From an uncultured Actinomycetes bacterium (GTDB taxonomy: Bacteria; Actinomycetota; Actinomycetes; Nanopelagicales; Nanopelagicaceae): a DNA stretch of 6,788 bases. Shown piece by piece: positions 1-5,901 of the stretch (position 1 is its first letter; every line of letters starts with the position of its first letter). The notes under the pieces are model-generated. The model was given only the letters and a program-made list of their open reading frames with translations. It made no database searches and was not told where the DNA came from. The stretch lies in contig CAIJHZ010000024.1 of assembly GCA_903820565.1 (NCBI GenBank), positions 1-6,788 of the forward strand, read 5' to 3'. The position numbers were made by a program, and so were the translations under genes.

Positions 1-1048
1 ATCGTCTTACCAGTAACCGTTAGAACATCTCCGTGTAATAAACCAGCATCTAATAGACCCTTAAGTACAACCGGGATTCCACCAACCTTGTCGACATCGC
101 TCATAACAAACTGACCGAAAGGCTTTAAGTCACTAGCAATGGAACCTTTGAGCCAATGCGGTGGAAATCATCCAGAGATAGATCTACATGAGCTTCATTA
201 GCTATTGCTAGTAGGTGCAGTACGGCGTTGGTTGATCCACCAAGTGCCATCAAAATTGTGATTGCATTTTCAAATGCAGGCTTTGTCAAAATATCGCGTG
301 TAGTAATTCCTTGTCGAATCAATTCGACAACAGCTGCTCCAGATGCGATCGCATATGTGTCACGGCGACGATCAACTGCTGGAGGTGCGGCAGATCCTGG
401 CAAGGAAAGCCCGATTGCCTCACCAATACTTGCCATTGTGTTTGCGGTATACATACCCCCGCAAGCACCTTCACCTGGACAGATCGCACGTTCTATTTCA
501 TCCACGCGCTCTTTTGTAATCAATCCACGAGCACAGGCACCGACTGCTTCAAATGCATCAATAATTGTTACATCTTTGCCATCAACCTGTCCTGGCAAGG
601 TAGAACCTGCATAAACAAAAACACTTGCAACATCGATGCGTGCTGCTGCCATCATCATTCCTGGCAGTGACTTGTCACAGCCTGCAAAGGTAACCATTCC
701 ATCTAAACGCTCTGCTTGCATTACACATTCGACAGAGTCTGCGATTACTTCACGCGATACCAATGAAAAGTGCATTCCTTCGTGTCCCATTGAAATTCCG
801 TCGGACACAGAAATCGTTCCAAATTGCATTGGGAAGCCACCTGCATCAATTACGCCTTGCTTGGAAGCTTTTGCTAAACGATCAAGAGACAAGTTGCATG
901 GTGTGATTTCATTCCATGATGATGCGATACCAATTTGTGGCTTTACCCAATCGGCATCACCCATTCCAACTGCGCGCAACATTCCACGTGCGGGAGCTCG
1001 CTCGAGTCCATCTGTTACAACTCCAGAACGCGGTTTCATCGTCGACAT
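1..1048 (-). CDS. ilvD: Dihydroxy-acid dehydratase IlvD, N-terminal part; frameshifted near 141 and cut by the left window edge
   Basis: IlvD dehydrates 2,3-dihydroxy-isovalerate and 2,3-dihydroxy-3-methylvalerate to the 2-keto acids in cytosolic valine, leucine and isoleucine synthesis. The reading frame from ATG at 1048 gives 307 residues. Visible motifs are NEITPCN (Cys51), SDGISMGHEGM at 82-92 (metal-binding acidic residues D83 and E90), the family signature CDKSLPG at 124-130, and GEGACGGMYTANTM with Cys196. The three cysteines fit the Fe-S ligands of the family, and K126 fits its modified active-site lysine. After KVP (301-303) the frame goes out of register and stops at 125-127. Positions 1-140 remain open in the other frame and encode IASDLKPFGQFVMSDVDKVG and onward to VTGKT, which is typical IlvD. 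One missing base at 141-142 therefore explains the break. The family is about 560-620 residues long, so roughly 200 or more residues lie beyond the edge. Start choice: M1 is favoured over M4 by the -10-like box at 1055-1060. The identification is secure; whether the gene is functional is not. Confidence 0.93.
138..145 (-). other. Frameshift site in ilvD (one base missing)
   Basis: Read on the minus strand, the codons are GTT, then only CC, then ATT GCT AGT GAC. Adding one base after CC gives K-V-P-I-A-S-D-L-K-P-F-G, which keeps the three-residue spacing between the conserved KVP and D-x-KPFG that I know from actinobacterial IlvD. Without it the frame runs VPLLVT and stops at 125-127. I see no X-XXY-YYZ slippery heptamer, so programmed frameshifting is unlikely. 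Either a real recent mutation or a sequencing or assembly error fits. Confidence 0.85.
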
Positions 1049-1054
1049 GCGATA

Positions 1055-1060
1055 ATTCTA
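1055..1060 (-). promoter_or_regulatory. -10 element of a probable leaderless ilvD promoter
   Basis: The minus strand reads TAGAAT, which fits the TANNNT actinobacterial -10 pattern. Exactly 6 bases (TATCGC) separate it from the ATG at 1048, so transcription would start at the A of the start codon. The purine run GAGGG further upstream sits 12 bases from the ATG, too far for a normal ribosome binding site. No good -35 box is seen at 15-18 bases. Leaderless initiation is common in actinobacteria; here it is inferred from spacing alone. Confidence 0.5.
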
Positions 1061-1092
1061 CCCTCTTCAATACCTAACATTTAATCCGAACT

Positions 1093-1096
1093 GGAG
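1093..1096 (+). promoter_or_regulatory. Ribosome binding site of the MFS transporter
   Basis: GGAG ends 7 bases before the GTG at 1104, a standard Shine-Dalgarno spacing. It supports GTG 1104 as the start and shows that this gene, unlike ilvD opposite, is translated from a leadered message. Confidence 0.6.
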
Positions 1097-1103
1097 CCTT
1101 TCT

Positions 1104-2567
1104 GTGCCAAAAACCACCGATATTGATGGCCTTGACCCAACTAGATGGCGAACACTTTTTGTTGTCGCCATTGCGCAGTTAATGATTGTCCTTGATAGCT
1201 CAATCATGAATATTGCGATTCCCAGCGCCAAGACCGATCTAGGAATTTCAGATGCGAATCAGCAATGGGTAATCACTGCCTACACCCTCGCCTTTGGTTC
1301 TCTTCTCTTACTGGGTGGGCGAATCGGCGACTACATGGGGCGTAAGAAGATATTCCTCATTGGACTGATTGGTTTTGCGGCAGCCTCAGCATTAGGTGGA
1401 ATCGCCACAACTCAAGGTCTACTTTTCGGCGCGCGTGCACTGCAAGGTGTGTTTGGCGCTCTGCTTGCTCCTGCAGCTCTAGCAATTATCTCTGTAACTT
1501 TCACCGTTCCGGCTGAGCGCGCAAAAGCTTTTGGTGTGATCGGAGCAATCTCTGGAGGCGGCGCAGCAATCGGGTTAATTCTGGGTGGAACTCTTACAGA
1601 GTACTTCTCATGGCGATGGTGTCTTGGCGTCAATACTCCTATCGCAATCGGTGCAGCAATACTTGCTATTAAATTTGTGCACGAATCAAAGGCTACGGGT
1701 GACAACACATACGACATTCCGGGTGTATTAACTGCGACTGCCGGTCTGTTCTCACTTACTTACGGATTCAATGAAGCGGCTACAAAAGGTTGGTCTGATT
1801 CGCTAACCATTACATTCTTAGTGGTCGCAGTTGCTCTACTCATTGCATTCGTTCTGATTGAAATGCGTGTTAAGAATCCATTAATGCCACTTCGTGTAAT
1901 TACAGAGCGTAACCGTGGTGGTTCATACCTTGGATCATTAGTTGTCGGAGCAGGTTTATTCTCAATGTTCTTATTCCTTGGCCTTTACCTTCAAGTAATT
2001 CTTGGTTACACACCATTGAAATCTGGTTTTGCATTCCTGCCATTTACTGCTGGAATTATTGTGTTTGCCGGAATCGCATCACAGTTGCTTCCTAAAGTTG
2101 GACCAAAGCGATTAATGGTTCCAGGATTAATCGCAGCTGGAATTGGTCTTTTGATGCTTACTCGAATTACTCCTGATACCTCTTATGTAACGCATGTACT
2201 TCCATCACTATTAATCATGTCTAGTGGTATGGCACTTGTCTTTATCCCCCTTACTTCTACATCGCTGCACGCTGTTTCACACCATGACACAGGTGTTGCA
2301 AGCGCAATGCTCAACACAAGTCAGCAGATAGGTGGGTCCTTGGGAACAGCACTTCTTAATACGGTTGCAGCTACTGCTGCAACAACCTATACGGCAGCAA
2401 ATTCACAGTTAGGTGAGAAATTGATGCCATTTGCAATGACACATGGTTTTACAGTTGCCTTTAAATTCAGTGCAGTACTTCTATTTGCAGGTGCTGTAGT
2501 TCTCTTCTTCTTTATCAATATCGGTAAAGAGTCTCTTGTTGAGACAGAGGGCGTTGTTGCCCACTAA
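1104..2567 (+). CDS. MFS transporter, DHA2 (14-TM, EmrB/QacA-type) drug:H+ antiporter family
   Basis: A 487-residue integral inner-membrane protein with about 14 hydrophobic segments, roughly at 17-41, 55-71, 83-101, 104-133, 143-165, 172-190, 205-222, 234-253, 273-298, 308-330, 336-353, 362-385, 395-427 and 448-472. The start of TM1 carries LDSSIMNIAIPS at 30-41 (the motif D1 position, with membrane Asp31). The TM2-TM3 loop carries motif A, GRIGDYMGRK at 72-81. TM5 carries a motif C-like stretch, AIGLILGGTL at 155-164, followed by SWRWCLGVN at 169-177. The usual Pro of motif C is replaced by Leu158, as I recall from many actinobacterial DHA2 proteins. The length is typical, and the GTG start has GGAG 7 bases upstream. 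These proteins usually export drugs, dyes or metabolites using the proton gradient, but the substrate cannot be read from sequence. The gene stands alone between gatB (convergent) and ilvD (divergent), with no adjacent regulator in the window. Confidence 0.92.
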   Translation: MPKTTDIDGLDPTRWRTLFVVAIAQLMIVLDSSIMNIAIPSAKTDLGISDANQQWVITAYTLAFGSLLLLGGRIGDYMGRKKIFLIGLIGFAAASALGGIATTQGLLFGARALQGVFGALLAPAALAIISVTFTVPAERAKAFGVIGAISGGGAAIGLILGGTLTEYFSWRWCLGVNTPIAIGAAILAIKFVHESKATGDNTYDIPGVLTATAGLFSLTYGFNEAATKGWSDSLTITFLVVAVALLIAFVLIEMRVKNPLMPLRVITERNRGGSYLGSLVVGAGLFSMFLFLGLYLQVILGYTPLKSGFAFLPFTAGIIVFAGIASQLLPKVGPKRLMVPGLIAAGIGLLMLTRITPDTSYVTHVLPSLLIMSSGMALVFIPLTSTSLHAVSHHDTGVASAMLNTSQQIGGSLGTALLNTVAATAATTYTAANSQLGEKLMPFAMTHGFTVAFKFSAVLLFAGAVVLFFFINIGKESLVETEGVVAH

Positions 2568-2578
2568 TTAATTAGTGG
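2561..2578. repeat. Perfect 18-bp palindrome at the convergent gene ends
   Basis: CCACTAATT is followed directly by its reverse complement AATTAGTGG. As RNA it could fold into a 7-bp stem (CCACTAA/TTAGTGG) with a TTAA loop on either strand. The transporter stop codon (2565-2567) and the gatB stop codon (2568-2570) both lie inside it. It could act as a weak bidirectional terminator, but no T-tract follows on either strand, so it is listed as an inverted repeat rather than a terminator. Confidence 0.7.
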
Positions 2579-4076
2579 CTTGACCTAAGTGGCCAAGTAG
2601 AAGCTCTCGTACGCGAGCTGCATCTGCTTGGCCCTTTGTCTCTTTCATGACAGCGCCAATTAATGCTCCGGCTGCAGGCAAGTGTCCATTACGAACCTTC
2701 TCAGCAGTCTCTGCTTGCTCAGCACAGACCTTTTCAATCGCTGCCATTAATGCGCCATCATCATTGACAACTTTGATTCCACGTTTTGCAACTACCTCAG
2801 ATGGTTTTCCTTCTCCGGCAATAACACCTTCAACAACTTGACGGGCAAGCTTGTCTGTTAATTCACCTGCATTAACAAGAGCCACGATTTCAGCAACATC
2901 AGCAGGTGTAATTGAAAGATCTGCAAGTGCCACATCCTTGTCATTTGCAATACGAGAAATCTCTCCAAGCCACCATGTACGAGATTTTGTTGGATCAGCG
3001 CCAAGTAACACAGTTGCTTCAACAATATCTAGAACATCTGCATTAATCATCGCTGCCATTTCCTTATCAGGAACTGCCCATGCTTCTTGCAGTCGCTTAC
3101 GGCGAATTGATGATCGCTCAGGCAAAGCTGCGCGTAATGTTTCAATCCATGCTGCATCTGGTGCAACTGGCACAAGATCTGGTTCTGGGAAGTAGCGGTA
3201 GTCCTCTGCTTGTTCCTTAGAACGACCAGAGCGAGTAAGTCCAGTGTCTTCTTGGAAGTGACGAGTTTCTTGTACTACTCGGCCACCTGCATTTAACAAC
3301 TCTGCGTGGCGAATCATTTCACCCCGAATGGCGCGCTCCACAGAGCGAAGTGAGTTCACATTCTTTGTTTCACTACGTGTGCCAAGTTTTTCTGCGCCAA
3401 TTAAGCGCAATGACACATTTGCATCACAACGAAGTGAGCCTTGCTCCATCTTCACATCGCTCACACCTAAGGAACGCAAGATGTCACGAAGTTCTGCAAC
3501 ATATGCCTTTGCTACCTCTGGTGCGTACTTTCCTGTACCAGGAACAATCTTTGTCACAATTTCGACCAATGGAATACCTGCACGGTTGTAATCAAGAAGT
3601 GAGTATTCAGCTCCATGGATACGTCCAGTTGCTCCACCCACGTGTAATGACTTACCTGTGTCCTCTTCCATGTGCACGCGCTCGACTTCAACACGGAATG
3701 TCTTTGGGCCTTCATCAGTTTCGATTTCCACATCAACATAACCATCAACGCAGATTGGTTCGTCATACTGTGAAATCTGAAAGTTCTTTGGCATATCTGG
3801 ATAAAAATAATTCTTGCGAGCAAAACGTGAAAATGGCGCAATTGAACAGTTAAGAGCAAGACCGATTTTGATTGTTGATTCGATCGCCTTTTCATTAACT
3901 ACTGGTAAGGCACCTGGCAAAGCTAAGCAAACAGGACAGGTCTGTGTGTTTGGTTCTGCTCCAAATATTGTGCTGCAACCACAGAACATCTTAGAGTTTG
4001 TGTTTAACTCAACGTGAACCTCAAGACCCAATACGGGTTCGTACTTTGCAACTACATCATCATATGAAAGTGTCAT
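2568..4076 (-). CDS. gatB: Aspartyl/glutamyl-tRNA amidotransferase subunit B
   Basis: GatB binds the misacylated tRNA and houses the kinase/transamidase site that activates the Glu or Asp side chain with ATP and receives ammonia from GatA. The 502 residues match the usual length. In order they show GLEVHVEL at 17-24, four probable zinc ligands in CGC and CPVC (Cys32, 34, 47, 50), YPDMPKNFQISQYD at 92-105, the GatB signature LDYNRAGIPLVEIV at 161-174, EQGSLRCDANVSLR at 211-224, EDYRYFPEPDL at 291-301, and a C-terminal YqeY-like tRNA-binding domain from about 350 to 498. Its ATG overlaps the gatA stop codon in ATGA (4073-4076), and GGGAGG sits 6 bases upstream. It is the last gene of gatCAB, and its stop codon directly abuts the stop of the convergent transporter. 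Confidence 0.97.
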   Translation of the reverse strand: MTLSYDDVVAKYEPVLGLEVHVELNTNSKMFCGCSTIFGAEPNTQTCPVCLALPGALPVVNEKAIESTIKIGLALNCSIAPFSRFARKNYFYPDMPKNFQISQYDEPICVDGYVDVEIETDEGPKTFRVEVERVHMEEDTGKSLHVGGATGRIHGAEYSLLDYNRAGIPLVEIVTKIVPGTGKYAPEVAKAYVAELRDILRSLGVSDVKMEQGSLRCDANVSLRLIGAEKLGTRSETKNVNSLRSVERAIRGEMIRHAELLNAGGRVVQETRHFQEDTGLTRSGRSKEQAEDYRYFPEPDLVPVAPDAAWIETLRAALPERSSIRRKRLQEAWAVPDKEMAAMINADVLDIVEATVLLGADPTKSRTWWLGEISRIANDKDVALADLSITPADVAEIVALVNAGELTDKLARQVVEGVIAGEGKPSEVVAKRGIKVVNDDGALMAAIEKVCAEQAETAEKVRNGHLPAAGALIGAVMKETKGQADAARVRELLLGHLGQATN

Positions 4077-5569
4077 CGGACGCCTCCCATGATTGGTGCT
4101 TTATCGAGTAATGGAGCACCCCATTTGGAAAGTAGCGCTGCTTCTAAGGTGGCACCAACTGAATACATGCGATCATCTTTCATAACAGGAGACATGATTT
4201 GGAAACCAACTGGTAATCCATCTTCATCTGCCAACCCTGAAGGCAATGACATTCCGCCGATACCTGCCATGTTGACGGGGATAGTTGCAATGTCATTTAA
4301 ATACATTGCAAGAGGATCATTAGCCTTTTCACCGATTTTGAATGCAGTAGTTGGGCATGTTGGTGAAACCAAAACATCAGCTTTTTCAAAAGCTTTTGTG
4401 AAATCTTGAGTAATAAGTGTGCGAACTTTCTGTGCGCTTCCGTAATAGGCGTCGTAGTAACCAGATGACAAAGCGTATGTTCCCAAAATGATGCGGCGCT
4501 TTACCTCTTTGCCAAAGCCAACTTCACGAGTCAAATTCATTACTGATTCAGCTGAAGCCCCATCAACATCGCCCACACGCAAGCCATAACGCATTGCATC
4601 AAAGCGAGCTAAGTTAGATGAACATTCAGATGGTGCAATCAAATAATAGGCAGCAAGGGCGTACTCAAAGTTTGGCGCTGAAACTTCAACAATTTCAGCC
4701 CCAGCTTTGGCTAATAATTCAAGTGATTCTTCAAAGCGTGCCCGGACTCCTGCTTGGTATCCATCACCATTGAGTTCCTTAACAACACCGATCTTCATTC
4801 CCTTTACGTCACCTGATTTGGCAGCATTAACAACCTGCGGAACCGGTGCGTTAATACTCGTTGCATCCTTTGGATCATGTCCTGCAATTGCTTCATGCAA
4901 TAGCGCGGCATCTAAAACTGTGCGAGCACAAGGACCTGCTTGATCAAGTGATGAAGAAAATGCAACTAAGCCATAACGAGAAACTCCGCCGTATGTTGGC
5001 TTGACTCCAACAGTTCCTGTTACAGCTGCAGGTTGGCGAATAGAACCACCTGTATCTGTTCCGATTGCAAGTGGAGCTTCAAAGGCAGCAAGAGCGGCAG
5101 ATGAACCTCCACCAGAACCGCCCGGAATGCGTGTTAAGTCCCATGGGTTATGTGTTGGACCGTAAGCAGAGTTTTCCGTCGATGATCCCATTGCGAATTC
5201 ATCCATATTTGTTTTACCCAAGATAACAATGTCATTTTTCTTAAGGTTTGCCACAACTGTTGAGTCATACGGTGGACGCCAACCTTCAAGAATTTTTGAG
5301 CCACATGTTGTCGGAATACCTTTTTGGGCCATTACATCTTTAAGGGCAAGCGGCACACCAGCAAGTGGTGACAACTTTGCGCCCTTTGCGCGCTTTGCAT
5401 CAACGGCGGCCGCTTGTGCAAGTGCGCCTTCGGTATCAATGTGCAGAAATGCATGAACATCTGTATCAACTGCTGCAATTCGATCCAGGTGTGCCTGTGT
5501 TAAAGCGACAGAAGTAATTTCTCCAGCAGCAAGTTTTGCTGCCATTTCGGATGCGTTGTTGCGAATCAT
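4073..5569 (-). CDS. gatA: Aspartyl/glutamyl-tRNA amidotransferase subunit A
   Basis: GatA is the amidase-signature glutaminase subunit that releases ammonia from glutamine and passes it to GatB. The 498 residues are of normal length. The Ser-cisSer-Lys triad is intact: Lys77 in ALKDVM, Ser152 in the glycine-rich PGGSGGGSS (149-157), and Ser176 in TDTGGSIRQP (171-180). The 75- and 24-residue spacings equal those I recall for the Staphylococcus GatA triad (79/154/178). Other conserved blocks are GKTNMDEFAMGSSTENSAYG at 118-137 and VGVKPTYGGVSRYGLVAFSSSLDQ at 187-210. The ATG at 5569 overlaps the gatC stop codon (ATGA, 5566-5569), with GAGGA just before it. Its own stop overlaps gatB in the same way. 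A generic amidase is excluded by the GatA-type signature and the operon context. Confidence 0.97.
   Translation of the reverse strand: MIRNNASEMAAKLAAGEITSVALTQAHLDRIAAVDTDVHAFLHIDTEGALAQAAAVDAKRAKGAKLSPLAGVPLALKDVMAQKGIPTTCGSKILEGWRPPYDSTVVANLKKNDIVILGKTNMDEFAMGSSTENSAYGPTHNPWDLTRIPGGSGGGSSAALAAFEAPLAIGTDTGGSIRQPAAVTGTVGVKPTYGGVSRYGLVAFSSSLDQAGPCARTVLDAALLHEAIAGHDPKDATSINAPVPQVVNAAKSGDVKGMKIGVVKELNGDGYQAGVRARFEESLELLAKAGAEIVEVSAPNFEYALAAYYLIAPSECSSNLARFDAMRYGLRVGDVDGASAESVMNLTREVGFGKEVKRRIILGTYALSSGYYDAYYGSAQKVRTLITQDFTKAFEKADVLVSPTCPTTAFKIGEKANDPLAMYLNDIATIPVNMAGIGGMSLPSGLADEDGLPVGFQIMSPVMKDDRMYSVGATLEAALLSKWGAPLLDKAPIMGGVR
4083..4088 (-). promoter_or_regulatory. Ribosome binding site of gatB, inside the gatA 3' end
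   Basis: The minus strand reads GGGAGG, 6 bases before the gatB ATG. It is the strongest Shine-Dalgarno sequence I noticed in the window. Together with the ATGA stop/start overlap it points to coupled or efficient re-initiated translation of gatB after gatA. Confidence 0.65.
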
Positions 5570-5862
5570 TCCTCACCCAAAATCTGTGGGACTCGAAAAC
5601 GTTGCTCTTCTTGCGCAGGTGCACCAGAGAGCGCTTCTTCTGGCGTAAGGCTTGGCACCACTACATCTGGGCGGAAAATATTTCGAAGTGGCAATGGATG
5701 CGATGTTGGTTGAACGTCGGCGCCTGCCACTTCTTGTACTCGAGCAACGGCATCCAAAATTACGGTGAATTCGTTGGCCATGTTCACTAACTCTTCATCG
5801 CTCATTTCGATGCGGGCTAGGCCTGCAAGTTTTGCGACATCATCGCGTGAAAGGCTGGTCAT
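5566..5862 (-). CDS. gatC: Aspartyl/glutamyl-tRNA amidotransferase subunit C
   Basis: GatC is the small belt subunit that wraps around the GatA-GatB interface and stabilises the complex; it has no catalytic residues. The 98 residues show the family pattern: SRDDVAKLAGLARIEMSDEE at 5-24 (N-terminal helix), a second helix around 25-46, then RPDVV at 64-68, LTPEEALSGAPA at 72-83 and FRVPQIL at 89-95. The start at ATG 5862 was chosen because it gives the usual length of about 95-100 residues. The frame stays open upstream to an ATG at 5925, but those 21 extra residues would overlap the proA 3' end and do not look like GatC. There is no ribosome binding site before ATG 5862, but a -10-like TAGACT ends 7 bases upstream, suggesting a leaderless operon transcript. 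It is the first gene of gatCAB. Confidence 0.95.
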   Translation of the reverse strand: MTSLSRDDVAKLAGLARIEMSDEELVNMANEFTVILDAVARVQEVAGADVQPTSHPLPLRNIFRPDVVVPSLTPEEALSGAPAQEEQRFRVPQILGEE

Positions 5863-5869
5863 GGGTGTC

Positions 5870-5899
5870 AGTCTAATTAATTCGCGCACTAACTGCGAA
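5870..5899 (-). promoter_or_regulatory. Probable gatCAB promoter, leaderless type
   Basis: On the minus strand TTCGCA (5894-5899, 4 of 6 matches to TTGACA) is followed after 18 bases by TAGACT (5870-5875, a TANNNT -10). Seven bases later comes the gatC ATG. The message would begin at or next to the start codon. The -35 box overlaps the last codons of proA. This is read from spacing and consensus only. Confidence 0.45.
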
Positions 5900-5901
5900 T
5901 T
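5879..5901. repeat. 7-bp inverted repeat around the proA stop codon
   Basis: AATTCGC at 5879-5885 and GCGAATT at 5895-5901 are perfect inverted copies separated by 9 bases. The proA stop codon (5889-5891) lies in the loop. The repeat overlaps the -35 box and spacer of the proposed gatC promoter. It could be a weak hairpin at the end of the proA message or an operator. No T-tract follows, so a standard terminator is not supported. Confidence 0.45.

Larger units (their letters stand above)
1049..1103. promoter_or_regulatory. Divergent ilvD / MFS transporter promoter region
   Basis: These 55 bases are the only DNA between two divergent genes, so they must hold both start signals unless a promoter lies inside a gene. 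Leftward, TAGAAT at 1055-1060 serves ilvD. Rightward, TAACAT at 1075-1080 or TTTAAT at 1080-1085 are possible -10 boxes, neither with a clear -35 partner. No obvious operator palindrome or regulator binding site was seen. Confidence 0.4.

Noticed and set aside
120..150. Programmed ribosomal frameshift in ilvD
   Set aside because: No slippery heptamer is present at the junction, and IlvD is not a family known for recoding. A plain one-base deletion explains the data.
228..1055. Three plus-strand open frames of 119-139 residues opposite ilvD
   Set aside because: All are antisense to clearly conserved IlvD sequence. They show odd Cys/Ser/Ile-rich composition and no start signals.
2561..2590. 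Classical intrinsic terminator between the transporter and gatB
   Set aside because: The stem is short with three G-C pairs, and neither strand has a T-run after it. It is kept only as a palindrome.
3350..3853. 167-residue open frame on the plus strand opposite gatB
   Set aside because: It lies wholly inside the conserved gatB coding frame. Its product is rich in His, Ser and Leu with no recognisable domain, as expected for a reverse-frame shadow. No separate ribosome binding site or promoter supports it.
3554..3895. 113-residue minus-strand frame inside gatB
   Set aside because: It overlaps the conserved GatB zinc-to-signature region in another frame. Its composition is low-complexity and no family is recognisable. 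It is a shadow of gatB.
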